A program made the position numbers and the translations under genes. Under the pieces are notes generated by a model. That model saw nothing but the letters and a program-made list of their open reading frames with translations. It made no database searches and was not told the origin of the DNA. This document shows positions 25,814-34,550 of a stretch of DNA of 64,000 bases, in pieces (the first letter of the stretch is position 1; each line of letters opens with the position of its first letter). Origin of the DNA: Flavobacterium soyae (GTDB lineage Bacteria > Bacteroidota > Bacteroidia > Flavobacteriales > Flavobacteriaceae); the NCBI RefSeq assembly GCF_021245985.1, contig NZ_JAJQXA010000003.1:414261-478260 (forward strand), read 5' to 3'.

Positions 25814-26917
25814 TTATCTCACTCCTTTCCACCATTGTTTAAATTCCTGATTTTCATTTTTCAGTTCCACTAATTCTCCAATCATTGGTGTAATTAAAGG
25901 AATTGGATTTGCTGAATCTGCATTCAGTTTTGTTACTTTAATCAATGGCTCATCCCAAGAGTGCAGTGATAAAGAAAACTTTGAAGAATGTACCGGAAAT
26001 AGTCTTTTTGCTTTTAAATCTTTTACAGCTTGTATAACATCTTCGGGCATGTTATGAATGTATTTCCAGTTTTTATTGTACTGCCCGTTATCGATTAAAG
26101 CAATATCAAAAGGGCCAAATTTTTCGCCAATTTCTGCAAAATGCTGATCGTAACCGCTGTCTCCGCCCAAATACATTTTAAAATCTTTGCTTTCTAAAAC
26201 AAAAGATGTCCAAAGCGTATTGCAGCGTTTAAAACTTCTGCCGGAAAAATGTCTTGACGGCGTTGTATAAAGCGTTAGATTTTCGTCTAATTCTATTTTT
26301 TCGTGCCAGTCTTTTTCGATAATATTTTCTGTTGGAAACCCCCAAAACTCAAAATGCGAACCAACGCCAAGTGCTGTGATTACTTTTTTGGTTTTTGGCT
26401 TTAATTTGAGAATCGTTTCATAATCTAAATGGTCGTAATGATCGTGTGTAAGCAGTAAATAATCGATTTCAGGAAGATCATCAACCGTATAAATATCTGT
26501 TCCTTTAAACGATTTTGTAGTACCCGAAATTGGAGAGGCGTTACCGCTAAAAACAGGATCGATTAAAAATCGTTTTCCTTCCAGCTGAATATAATAAGAC
26601 GAATGCCCAAACCAAACTAAAACATCCTGATCGGGAGGAAGTTCATGCAAATTGGATTTGATTGACGGAATTAAATCGGCTGGAATTTTTCTATCGACTT
26701 TTTTGAAAATGAATTCAAATAAAACACCAATTAAGCTGGCACCTTCAGCAAGGTCTGGCGTGAAACTTTGGTTTTCGAATTTTCCGTTTTTATACTGAGG
26801 CGACTTTTCAATTAGAGCTAATCTTTCGCCGGATGGTTTTTTTCCAAATTTGGGATGTTGTAAAAAATTATAAGTGATAAGTACTATTACTAATAATAGA
26901 ATTAAGAATGTGATCAT
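25814..26917 (-). CDS. Membrane-anchored MBL-fold hydrolase (UlaG/NAPE-PLD-like)
   Basis: 367 residues. One N-terminal hydrophobic segment (about 2-18) is followed by a metallo-beta-lactamase domain: WFGHSSYYIQLEG, DPVFSG, the metal-binding THDHYDHLD, a later GGDSGYDQHF and FPVHSSKFSLSLH. The arrangement matches UlaG-like and NAPE-PLD-like hydrolases acting on phosphoesters or lactones. The true substrate is unknown. The DUF1801 gene upstream ends two bases before this start. Confidence 0.87.
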   Translation of the reverse strand: MITFLILLLVIVLITYNFLQHPKFGKKPSGERLALIEKSPQYKNGKFENQSFTPDLAEGASLIGVLFEFIFKKVDRKIPADLIPSIKSNLHELPPDQDVLVWFGHSSYYIQLEGKRFLIDPVFSGNASPISGTTKSFKGTDIYTVDDLPEIDYLLLTHDHYDHLDYETILKLKPKTKKVITALGVGSHFEFWGFPTENIIEKDWHEKIELDENLTLYTTPSRHFSGRSFKRCNTLWTSFVLESKDFKMYLGGDSGYDQHFAEIGEKFGPFDIALIDNGQYNKNWKYIHNMPEDVIQAVKDLKAKRLFPVHSSKFSLSLHSWDEPLIKVTKLNADSANPIPLITPMIGELVELKNENQEFKQWWKGVR

Positions 26918-26919
26918 TT

Positions 26920-27342
26920 TTATTTTGAGGGATATAAATTTTGGACTTCTTTAATCGAAAGTAAAATTATCTTTTTTAAGATTTTGATGTTGATATCAGC
27001 TAATTTCTTGATGTAAATACATGCTTTTGATACTTTGTATTTTCCCAGGTTTAAAAAAAGCTCTTCTCTTTTTTCTTCGGATAAATAAAAATACACTGTT
27101 GTTGCGGTTTTTCTGGGAGAAAAAGCAGCCAAAGGTGCGTCGCCTTCGTGTCCTGTGGCATATTTGTAATGATAAGATCCAAAACCAATAATACTTGGCC
27201 CCCACATTTTAGGTTCAAAACCTGTAATTTGCTTCATTATTTTTATCAATTCAAAAGCATCATTTCTTTTTGCTTCGCTGTCTACAGCATTTATAAAATC
27301 AATAACACTGCTTTCAGTTGCTGTTGTTTTATTCTTTGCCAT
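26920..27342 (-). CDS. DUF1801 protein, copy 2
   Basis: 140 residues. DUF1801 features: SEAKRNDAFELIKIMKQITG, KMWGPSIIGFGSYHYKY and a CIYIKKLADINIKILKKI tail. Its start overlaps the end of the serine hydrolase gene by 14 bp, and the MBL hydrolase starts right after it, so the three form a tight operon. Function unknown. Confidence 0.87.
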   Translation of the reverse strand: MAKNKTTATESSVIDFINAVDSEAKRNDAFELIKIMKQITGFEPKMWGPSIIGFGSYHYKYATGHEGDAPLAAFSPRKTATTVYFYLSEEKREELFLNLGKYKVSKACIYIKKLADINIKILKKIILLSIKEVQNLYPSK

Positions 27343-28399
27343 TGCCTTTTATTTTTTGATGTACTAAATCGCTTTTCAGCAGAATATTTTTGATTTTAAA
27401 TTCAGAAATATAAAACAAATCGCGGCTTTCGTTCATTTGGTTTTCTAAAATTATTAAGCTGACACCGCTTTCCGGGAAATATAAATTTACGGATGAAAAC
27501 CCGTCGCCTAAACCAGTATGTCCTATATATTTTACGGCTTCTTTCTCAATAATTTTAATACCATAACCATAACCTTCATCTGCTTTTCCGAAGAAATTAT
27601 GCTGTGCCAATATATTATATTTCAGCATTAATTGATACGTTTCTGGCTTTAAGATTTTTCCTTTATGAAGATTATTATTCCAAACCGATAAATCATTTAC
27701 GGTAGAAACAACTCCGTCTGCGCCTAAACTTTGCGGTGTAATCTGCGTAGTTTTTACAGCTTCAAACTTTCCATTTGAGTTAAAATATCCCGTAGTTAAA
27801 TTTTGAGTTTTATCTTTAGCATAACAAAAAGTATTGTTCATTTTTAATTTCTTAAAAAGAGCATTTGCTACTTCTGCATAACTTTTTTTGGTAGTAAATT
27901 CAACAATTTTTCCAGTAAGACTAAAACTTAAATTTCCGTAGCTAAATTGAGTTCCGGGTTTAAAAGCCAAAGGTTTTTGCAAATCGACAATTCCATGTGT
28001 ATGATTTAAAAGCTGATGAACCGTAACAGAATCTGCCCAGGATTGCGTTAATTCAGGAAAATATTTTTTAATTGGTGATTGTAAATCGACTTTGCCTTTT
28101 TCAACTTCCAATAAAAGTAAAACCGCAGCGACTTGCTTGCTGTTTGACATAATTTCAAATTGAGAGTTTATTGTTAAAGGTTTTTTAGTTTCAAAATTGG
28201 CAAAACCCTTTGCTTTTGAATACAATGTTTTTCCATTTTTAGAAATCAAAACAGCACCATTAAAAATAGGAGAAGTTGTATGTTCAACCAAACTGTCAAT
28301 CTTAGCGGTATAATCATCTTTTTTTTGTGCAGATGAATTGCAGTATGACAAAAGAAAAGTCAAAAGTAATAAAGCGGGAATTTTGTATTTAATGTTCAT
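27329..28399 (-). CDS. Serine hydrolase (class C beta-lactamase family), lipoprotein
   Basis: 356 residues. A lipobox (LLSYC, Cys20) indicates membrane anchoring. The penicillin-binding/esterase fold shows the catalytic SxxK as SNSK at residues 85-88 and the YxN triad as YGN in FSYGNLSFSLTG; a GHTGLGDGFSS segment replaces KTG. Such proteins are more often esterases or peptidases than antibiotic-resistance enzymes. First gene of the serine hydrolase-DUF1801-MBL unit. Confidence 0.9.
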   Translation of the reverse strand: MNIKYKIPALLLLTFLLSYCNSSAQKKDDYTAKIDSLVEHTTSPIFNGAVLISKNGKTLYSKAKGFANFETKKPLTINSQFEIMSNSKQVAAVLLLLEVEKGKVDLQSPIKKYFPELTQSWADSVTVHQLLNHTHGIVDLQKPLAFKPGTQFSYGNLSFSLTGKIVEFTTKKSYAEVANALFKKLKMNNTFCYAKDKTQNLTTGYFNSNGKFEAVKTTQITPQSLGADGVVSTVNDLSVWNNNLHKGKILKPETYQLMLKYNILAQHNFFGKADEGYGYGIKIIEKEAVKYIGHTGLGDGFSSVNLYFPESGVSLIILENQMNESRDLFYISEFKIKNILLKSDLVHQKIKGNGKE

Positions 28400-28458
28400 T
28401 TTTTTAGTTTCAGTTTTTAGTTTTCAGTCTCAGCTATTAATTTATAATTAACAATTAA

Positions 28459-28827
28459 TCAAAACATTCCATTTTCATTAATCATTTCACTCGGAATTGG
28501 CTGCCCTAAATCCCAGAGTTCGACAATTTTACCTGACTCGAATTTGAAAATGTGAACGACGACAAATCCCAAATCAGCTGAATTTTGTTTTAAATGCGAA
28601 TGTACAGCGACCAGATCGTGGTCAGCAATGATATGATGAATTTTAAAAATTTTATTTGGATTTTTTCTTGCTGATTCTTCCATTGCCAGCATTAAAGTTT
28701 GGGCATCACCTTTAAAATGAACATTATGATGCCTGAAATTTTCGCCTGCATAAAGCTTAAAAGCTTCATGCGGATATCCGCTTGCAGCAAGTTTTAAGAA
28801 GTTTTCTACGATTTCTTTCTTAGTCAT
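28459..28827 (-). CDS. NTF2-like (SnoaL) protein, copy 1
   Basis: 122 residues of the cone-shaped NTF2 fold: KEIVENFLKLAASGYPHEAF, ENFRHHNVHFKGD, and VVVHIFKFESGKIVELWDLG near the C-terminus. Members are enzymes or binding proteins of many kinds; no function can be assigned. Confidence 0.87.
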   Translation of the reverse strand: MTKKEIVENFLKLAASGYPHEAFKLYAGENFRHHNVHFKGDAQTLMLAMEESARKNPNKIFKIHHIIADHDLVAVHSHLKQNSADLGFVVVHIFKFESGKIVELWDLGQPIPSEMINENGMF

Positions 28828-28909
28828 AATTTAAAGGATTAAACAGCAAACTAAGTTATGAAAATTACGTTCTTAAAAAGCAAATAAAAATTATTATCTT
28901 AATTGATTT

Positions 28910-29590
28910 CTATGACAGGATGAAATTAACAATAGCTTCAGCATGTATTTTTGTGGTATCAAACACAGGAACTGAAAAATTAGATTGGTCTATAAGCATT
29001 GGGATTTCAGTACAGCCCAAAATAATGCCTTCGGCACCACGTGCAATTAATTCGTCTGCAATTTTAATATATTTTTGTTTTGAATCCTGATTTATAATTC
29101 CTCTGCCTAATTCTTCTTTCAAAACGTACTGTATATAATCCCGGGTTTCTTGATTTTCAGGGACAAGGACATTTATTCCAAAACTTTTTAATTTGTCTTT
29201 ATAAAAATCCATTTCCATTGTAAATGAAGTTCCCAGAAGCCCAATTGCAGTAAGTTTTTTTTGCGTAATCGCTTTTGCTGTTTCGGTTCCAATATGTATT
29301 AGGGGCAGTCCGGTTTCTTTCTCTAATTGATCTGCATAAAGATGTGCAGTGTTGGCACATAATACTATGGCTTCAACATCGCTTTTTTTCAAACTTAGAC
29401 AAGCATTTAGTAAGATATCAAATGAATTTTGCCATGTTTTTTCCTGGATATCACCAAAGTTTACAGAGTAAATGAGACATTCTGCAAACTGCAGTCCGCC
29501 TAATTTTTTATTAACACCTTCATTAATTAGTTTATAGTAATCAATAGTCGATACCCAGCTGATACCGCCTACGAGACCAATTTTTTTCAT
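28910..29590 (-). CDS. Aspartate/glutamate racemase family protein
   Basis: 226 residues. The two catalytic cysteines are visible: Cys78 in VLCANTAHL and Cys193 in LGCTEIPML; the N-terminus KKIGLVGGISWVSTIDYY fits the YgeA/RacX type of broad amino-acid racemases. PLP-independent. It overlaps the upstream membrane protein gene at one base, so the pair is translationally coupled. Confidence 0.92.
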   Translation of the reverse strand: MKKIGLVGGISWVSTIDYYKLINEGVNKKLGGLQFAECLIYSVNFGDIQEKTWQNSFDILLNACLSLKKSDVEAIVLCANTAHLYADQLEKETGLPLIHIGTETAKAITQKKLTAIGLLGTSFTMEMDFYKDKLKSFGINVLVPENQETRDYIQYVLKEELGRGIINQDSKQKYIKIADELIARGAEGIILGCTEIPMLIDQSNFSVPVFDTTKIHAEAIVNFILS

Positions 29591-30021
29591 TAGATTTTTA
29601 TTGATGGTTTATTTTTTTTGCAGACTAATCTCAAAGCCAGATATGCCATTGGGATATAAGCAAAAACTAAATCTATAAATGTAAACCACATTGGCGATGG
29701 GAGTGAGCAGACCATTACAATTCCGCCAAACAGGAAAAAGGCACCAATAACAAGAGCTAATTTCTTTTTATGGTTAACTGCAATTAAAGCGGTTGTGACT
29801 GCGCCCAAAAAAGTCCCGGCTGCATGCGCCAGAAATGGAAACAGGTAATGTTTTGCTTCGTATAAATGCATCGTTTTTTGAATCCCTTCCATTGTTTTAT
29901 TGTCGACTCCTTCCGGAAGCGGAATAATTGATTCACTTACTGTGATAATACTCATATTAACAATACTTCCAATAACAATTCCGGCAATAACAGCCAGTAT
30001 ATTCCTTAAAACGGGATTCAT
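29590..30021 (-). CDS. Small integral membrane protein
   Basis: 143 residues with four predicted membrane helices (about 8-28, 55-80, 88-106, 115-135). No family recognised. It is coupled to the racemase gene by a one-base overlap; whether the two cooperate is unknown. Confidence 0.8.
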   Translation of the reverse strand: MNPVLRNILAVIAGIVIGSIVNMSIITVSESIIPLPEGVDNKTMEGIQKTMHLYEAKHYLFPFLAHAAGTFLGAVTTALIAVNHKKKLALVIGAFFLFGGIVMVCSLPSPMWFTFIDLVFAYIPMAYLALRLVCKKNKPSIKI

Positions 30022-30180
30022 AATTTTAATTTTTTAATCTTACGAATATAGGAAAATTAAGATTATTTAGTCTGATTTTTTAATTAAAAGATTGTCTGAA
30101 TTCTAAAGTCGAAACCCTTGTTTTTGTTTTAAATAATTTACTAAAAGACTACTGATGTTCAAAACTTAATTCGAATGCAG

Positions 30181-30286
30181 TTTAAGGTTCTAAGCGATTA
30201 AGATTCTAAGGTTCTGAGTTTTTTTGCCACAGATTTTATAAGATTAACTCAATTTTTTTAATCTTTTTAATCCTCTAATCTGTGGC
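30181..30286. repeat. Repeat cluster upstream of membrane protein gene
   Basis: Words GTTCTAAG...ATTCTAAGGTTCTGAG (30187-30218) precede a CCACAGATT dyad (30226-30286). The whole gap 30022-30349 carries no gene that I can see. The first word family returns at 56555-56590. Confidence 0.65.
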
Positions 30287-30349
30287 ATATTTAAAAATAA
30301 ACAGCGAAACTCCGTTTAATCCGTAAAATCCGAGGGCTAAATATATCTC

Positions 30350-30835
30350 TTAGTTTTGAGATAGTTTCTTTTCGTTTTCAGTTTGAGGTTTTCCGCTTGC
30401 ATTTGGGCTGCCTTTCCCGGTTTCAATTAAATTTTTCAAACTTTTTTGAATGTATGTTGTCCAGGCGTCACGGCATATTTCAAAACATTCGTATTCTTGA
30501 TTTAAACCAAAATGTGTAAAACGAAGTTCTGTTTTTCCGTCTTTTTCTGTAATTTCAAAAGTTGGTTTTGTTCCTGTCCATTCCGTTTTGTCTTCTGTGA
30601 ATTTAAAGTAGTTTTCTTCAACCAGCCAGACAATTTTCTGATTCGGAATTACTTCTGTCAATTTAATTTTACAGCGGTGAACATCTTCATAATGGTAATT
30701 AAATCCATCATTTTGTTTCGCTGTACTTCCTTCAATTTCTTCAGACCACCAGCCGCGCACATTGGTAACGGCATTAAAAACTTCCTTTGGTGACTGATTG
30801 ACAATTATTGCTGTGGTAAAATCTGACATACTCAT
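30350..30835 (-). CDS. SRPBCC-domain protein, copy 2
   Basis: 161 residues from ATG 30835 (MSMSDFTTAI); two Mets are possible here and an earlier one at 30862 adds an unlikely ILKIIK stretch. The START-like fold is shown by VNQSPKEVFNAVTNVRGWW, KIVWLVEENYFKF, and a C-terminal TYIQKSLKNLIETGKG. Ligand unknown. It is alone. Confidence 0.83.
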   Translation of the reverse strand: MSMSDFTTAIIVNQSPKEVFNAVTNVRGWWSEEIEGSTAKQNDGFNYHYEDVHRCKIKLTEVIPNQKIVWLVEENYFKFTEDKTEWTGTKPTFEITEKDGKTELRFTHFGLNQEYECFEICRDAWTTYIQKSLKNLIETGKGSPNASGKPQTENEKKLSQN

Positions 30836-31024
30836 TTTTATGATTTTTAAGATATATATCAAATTTATTCTTTAAAAATCAATAAGTTAGGTTTTTATAA
30901 GACAATTGTAAGGGGGATTTCGGACAGATCTTGATTTTAGATTTTAGATTGTTGATTTTAGATTTAAACTTTGCGGTAATACTTACGCTGCTTTTTTCAA
31001 TTATCGCATTATTTTATTTGCTAA

Positions 31025-31363
31025 TTATCTCATTATATCCATTCTGTTTATTTTATCATTTTTTATTTCAAAAATGACTACTTGCTCTTTTTTAGTATCA
31101 TCTCCATTTCGTCCTGATACAAATTCATGAACTATTGCTTTGTTATCAAAAAAAATGGTTTTTATTACTTCGGCATATATAGCAGGAGATTGTTTAAAAA
31201 GGTTGATAAACATTTCTTCGCATTCTTTTTTACCATTAATTGCTAATGTAAGGTCTTGAAAATTATAAATTTTTATTTCATCACTATACAACGGCATCAT
31301 TTCTTGTATTGATTTATTATTAAAAGCTAACATTTGAATGTCTATAATTTCTTGTATTGTCAT
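31025..31363 (-). CDS. NTF2-like (SnoaL) protein, copy 2
   Basis: 112 residues: IDIQMLAFNNKSIQEMMPLY and VIFEIKNDKINRMDIMR at the end fit a minimal NTF2-like domain. No specific function. The upstream region 30863-31024 consists of TTTTAGATTTTAGATTG words. Confidence 0.8.
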   Translation of the reverse strand: MTIQEIIDIQMLAFNNKSIQEMMPLYSDEIKIYNFQDLTLAINGKKECEEMFINLFKQSPAIYAEVIKTIFFDNKAIVHEFVSGRNGDDTKKEQVVIFEIKNDKINRMDIMR

Positions 31364-31400
31364 TATTTGGGATTGTTTTTATAATATGGGTATCTTATTT

Positions 31401-32009
31401 TTATTGCTGGGTTTTGGTCAAATAATTTTTAATCTTCGCTATAGCTTCATTAATCTGTAAAAAATGATTTTCCATTACATTTTCCAGCTCTAAAGTCCCG
31501 CCCAGAATCAGCATTTCTTTATTTTTAAAGCGCTGCCCCAAACGATCTTCGAGCATTATGGTTTCCATACTTTGTGCCATTCCAATTTCGGTTAAAAAAG
31601 CATTTGGGTGCCCGGCGGTGCAAATGACAAGTCCAAACGGAATTGCCTTCATTTTCGGAAAATCATCGGTTTGTCCGTAAGCATATCCAACCGAATAAAC
31701 GCGGTCAAACCAGCCTTTTAGTTTTGCGGGACAATCGCTCCACCAAACGGGATATAGGAAAATAATACAATCGGCTTTTGCAATTTTTTCCTGTTCAGCT
31801 AAAACGTCTTTAGAAATTGGAAGACTGAGTTTTGCAAATCCTTCTCTTTCATATTCTTCTTCAGACATATCACTTTGAAAATCTGAAGCGTATAAATCTG
31901 AAACTTCAAGGTTCCAGTTTTGTTTTACTACAGCAGATTTTAATTGTTCTAAAACCTGAAATGTATAGGACTTTTTGCTTGGATGAGAGTATACGATTAA
32001 GATATTCAT
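31401..32009 (-). CDS. NAD(P)H-dependent oxidoreductase (flavodoxin fold)
   Basis: 202 residues of the NQO1/KefF/MdaB-like family: MNILIVYSHPSKKSYTFQVL binds FMN phosphate, and FLYPVWWSDCPAKLKGWFDR with VYSVGYAYG forms the flavin site. It would reduce quinones or azo compounds with two electrons. It is alone; a terminator of the upstream gene lies at 32039-32065. Confidence 0.9.
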   Translation of the reverse strand: MNILIVYSHPSKKSYTFQVLEQLKSAVVKQNWNLEVSDLYASDFQSDMSEEEYEREGFAKLSLPISKDVLAEQEKIAKADCIIFLYPVWWSDCPAKLKGWFDRVYSVGYAYGQTDDFPKMKAIPFGLVICTAGHPNAFLTEIGMAQSMETIMLEDRLGQRFKNKEMLILGGTLELENVMENHFLQINEAIAKIKNYLTKTQQ

Positions 32010-32038
32010 TTTTGAAGGTTTTAGAAAATTATTAAATA

Positions 32039-32065
32039 AAAAAAGAGAACCTAAAGTTCTCTTAA
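32039..32065 (-). terminator. Terminator of the small lipoprotein gene
   Basis: AAGAGAAC pairs with GTTCTCTT around a five-base loop. The A tract at the low-coordinate side gives the U run on the minus strand. Confidence 0.65.
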
Positions 32066-32129
32066 ATACGAAATTACGAAATAGTTGTTAATTGTTAATT
32101 ATGAGCTGCGAGTTAACAATTCACAATTA

Positions 32130-32540
32130 CTATTTTATTCGGTCATATTCAGATGTTGAACAATCCAGACATTCTTCTGCCAGAAATAATTTTTTACCTT
32201 TAATTTCATAAGATCGGTCTATATAAGTTTCTTGCGTAATAGAACTGCCTTTATCAATTACTATCATTTTTTTATTGCCGCCAAAAATTGATTCTTTGGT
32301 GCGGATAAAATACTTTTGATCTTTAATCAGAGTTCCGTTTGCATAGGTTTTAATTGTAGTATTTGAGATTTCAATTACGATTTTTTGGCTTGATGCTTCC
32401 GGATAACCAGGACCGCCAAATCCTCCAGATGTTTTAATCCAGCTCCATTTGCCTTCTAAGCGATTATTAGCTGAAGAATTGTCATCATTATTGCAGGAAA
32501 TCAATAAAGCGAAAATAAGAAATAGTAAATATTTTTTCAT
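32130..32540 (-). CDS. Small lipoprotein, lipocalin-like
   Basis: 136 residues. Lipobox LLISC (Cys16) followed by an Asn/Asp-rich linker (NNDDNSSANN), as in many Bacteroidota lipoproteins. The rest, starting RLEGKWSWIKTSGG, is beta-rich and lipocalin-like. Two Cys close to the end (EECLDCS) could form a disulfide. Function unknown. Confidence 0.78.
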   Translation of the reverse strand: MKKYLLFLIFALLISCNNDDNSSANNRLEGKWSWIKTSGGFGGPGYPEASSQKIVIEISNTTIKTYANGTLIKDQKYFIRTKESIFGGNKKMIVIDKGSSITQETYIDRSYEIKGKKLFLAEECLDCSTSEYDRIK

Positions 32541-32625
32541 CGGTTTAAATTTTAGGTTAATTTATTTTATAGATGAAAAAAAAGTTAAATAGTTGCGTTA
32601 AAGTCTTTTAAAAGAATGGTTTGAG

Positions 32626-33015
32626 TTATTTTAATCGAATTAAAACGCCTTTGCGTTTCACGATATTTTTATAATCCCATTGAATGTTTCTGGCTTTGCC
32701 GAGCCATCTTTTTAGATCGTCGATATTGATTTGATCTGCACTTGTATAACGCACTTCGGCGGCTTTAAAGCTCCCTTCGTTTTGAAGTTCTGTTTCATCA
32801 AAAGACTGCCCGCTCCAAAAAAGCAGCCTGACAGAATCTTTTAATTTACTGTAATCGGCAACGGGATTTCCGTCTAAAAACCAAACCGGATGCCGGTGCC
32901 AGATTTTGCTTTCGGCTTCCTGCAGGAAATCATTAATCGCAGTACTTAAAATATTACATATTTTTTTGTCTTCAACGCTTTGTGAATCATTGTATGCCTG
33001 AATTTCCTGGTTCAT
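32626..33015 (-). CDS. DUF1801 protein, copy 3
   Basis: 129 residues; DUF1801 features KIWHRHPVWFLDGNPVADY, VRLLFWSGQSFDE and WLGKARNIQWDYKNIV. Starts 15 bp after the GNAT gene's stop, so the two share a transcript. Unlike copies 1 and 2 it begins with a long polar helix. Confidence 0.83.
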   Translation of the reverse strand: MNQEIQAYNDSQSVEDKKICNILSTAINDFLQEAESKIWHRHPVWFLDGNPVADYSKLKDSVRLLFWSGQSFDETELQNEGSFKAAEVRYTSADQINIDDLKRWLGKARNIQWDYKNIVKRKGVLIRLK

Positions 33016-33030
33016 GGTTTTTAAGTTTGG

Positions 33031-33465
33031 TTAATTTATGTTTTCTGTAAGCTCAAATAAAATATATGTTCCGTTTTCAGAACGTCCTTTTTCTTTTTCA
33101 ATAAATCCTTTTCTGTTATAAAATTCAACGGCTTTGATATTGTTTTCTAAGCATTTTAAAGTAAGCGGAAATTTAGTTTTTTGAATTGCGGCTTTCAATA
33201 ATTCGGTTCCAATTTTTTGACCTTGATATTCCTTATCGACATACAAATGGTGAATAAAATTATTTGGCATCCAAATAGAAATAAAACCAACAGGAATATC
33301 ATTAATGAGTGCAGTTAAAATATATTCTCCTCGCGTATGTTTTTCAAAGTCATCTAATTTAAATTCTGATGTATCAAGCCACGAAAATGTTCTTTGCCTT
33401 TCTTTTAAAAACAGGATTTTTAAAGCTTCAAAATCACTTTTTCTAATTTCTACTATTTTCATCAA
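33031..33465 (-). CDS. GNAT acetyltransferase, copy 3
   Basis: 144 residues; YVDKEYQGQKIGTELLKAA is the acetyl-CoA loop, with Lys in place of the first Gly of the usual QxxGxG, and AVEFYNRKGFIEKEKG closes the fold. Substrate unknown. Upstream partner of the third DUF1801 gene. Confidence 0.85.
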   Translation of the reverse strand: MMKIVEIRKSDFEALKILFLKERQRTFSWLDTSEFKLDDFEKHTRGEYILTALINDIPVGFISIWMPNNFIHHLYVDKEYQGQKIGTELLKAAIQKTKFPLTLKCLENNIKAVEFYNRKGFIEKEKGRSENGTYILFELTENIN

Positions 33466-33536
33466 ATTCTAAGTTGTTGTATTTTGTTTTAAAAATAATA
33501 CTAAAATATTGAATATTTGATGTTTATGTTTGTAAA

Positions 33537-34439
33537 TCAATTATTGAAGTGTTTATTGAAAGCAGTAGTAATATTGATAACAAAATCTTTTGTATACTGT
33601 CCGGTTTCGTCTAAATCCGGGTCGAGAATCGTAATTTCAAGTCCGCTTAGTTTTTGACTTTCAAATAAATAGGAGGTAAGTTCATTAAATTCTTCATAGG
33701 TTAAACCGTCAGGCGTTCTGCTGTCTACGCAGGGCATTATATCATCGTTAAGAACGTCGACATCGATATGAAGCCAGAAACCATCTAAGTTTTTGTTTTC
33801 AACTTCTGAAAGAAATGTTTTTATGCAACTAGCAATGCCTTGTTTTCGCAGTTGCTGAAGGCTTATGTATGTTGCCGAAGATTTTCTGATTTCGTTTTCG
33901 TATTCATCATCGTATTCGCGATTGCCTACACACCAAAGGTTTTCTTCTTTTATATAAGGAGATAAATTGAGGATATTGGTTAATTTTTGATGCCCGTTTC
34001 CGGTAACAATTGAAGCTGCCATGCCGCCAGCGCCGCCGGTTTCAGATAAAGAAATATCCATAAAATCGGTATGGCCGTCGAGGTAAAATAATCCGTAATT
34101 GCCTTTTTGCTTTAAAGCCATTGCCGATCCTAAAAGAATGCTGCAGTCGCCGCCCAATACAAACGGAAATTTATTGGCACTCAATAAATTGTTTATTAAA
34201 TAGGCTTGCTCTCTGGCGTAGGTAACTAATGAATCTGTGTTGAGAATATTGGTTTCAGGATCTTTAGAATTTGAATATTTTGGCGGATCGACCCTTATGA
34301 TATTTTTTGGATTAATTGTTCTATGCAGATTATGTTTCCATAACCAATCCGGCAAACGATTTACGCCTGGTTCTTTTCCTGTCTGCGGTTCTTTTAAGCC
34401 TAAATTAGAAGTGAATTCAACAATGCATATTTCTTTCAT
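33537..34439 (-). CDS. Arginase-family (ureohydrolase) protein with altered metal motif
   Basis: 300 residues of the arginase/agmatinase/formimidoylglutamase fold. Metal motifs: LDGHTDFMD (equivalent of DAHxD) and HIDVDVLNDD (DxDxxD) are intact, but the first motif, normally GGDHS, reads GGDCS with Cys99 where the His ligand is expected. ELTSYLFESQKLSGLEITILDP near the end is typical. The substitution suggests a changed metal site or substrate. It stands alone in the window; no urea or histidine genes are near. Confidence 0.85.
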   Translation of the reverse strand: MKEICIVEFTSNLGLKEPQTGKEPGVNRLPDWLWKHNLHRTINPKNIIRVDPPKYSNSKDPETNILNTDSLVTYAREQAYLINNLLSANKFPFVLGGDCSILLGSAMALKQKGNYGLFYLDGHTDFMDISLSETGGAGGMAASIVTGNGHQKLTNILNLSPYIKEENLWCVGNREYDDEYENEIRKSSATYISLQQLRKQGIASCIKTFLSEVENKNLDGFWLHIDVDVLNDDIMPCVDSRTPDGLTYEEFNELTSYLFESQKLSGLEITILDPDLDETGQYTKDFVINITTAFNKHFNN

Positions 34440-34507
34440 AGCGCTATTATTTACGGATAAAGTTATTAAAATTAATGCTGCTGTAAGTTATTTTTAACAT
34501 GCCTAAA

Positions 34508-34545
34508 CCAAAAAATCCGACCTGTTTTCACCAATCGGATTTTTG
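34508..34545 (-). terminator. Terminator after SUFU gene (ATCCGA family)
   Basis: AAAATCCGA (34512-34520) pairs with TCGGATTTT (34536-34544). The same stem core recurs at four other terminators in the window. Confidence 0.75.
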
Positions 34546-34550
34546 ATATT

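Noticed and set aside
27329..28399. Antibiotic-resistance beta-lactamase
   Set aside because: Only the general serine hydrolase fold is supported; the KTG motif is replaced and many relatives are esterases.
20092..34439. Integrated genomic island or prophage
   Set aside because: No integrase, tRNA-end duplication, phage structural gene or clear composition break was seen.
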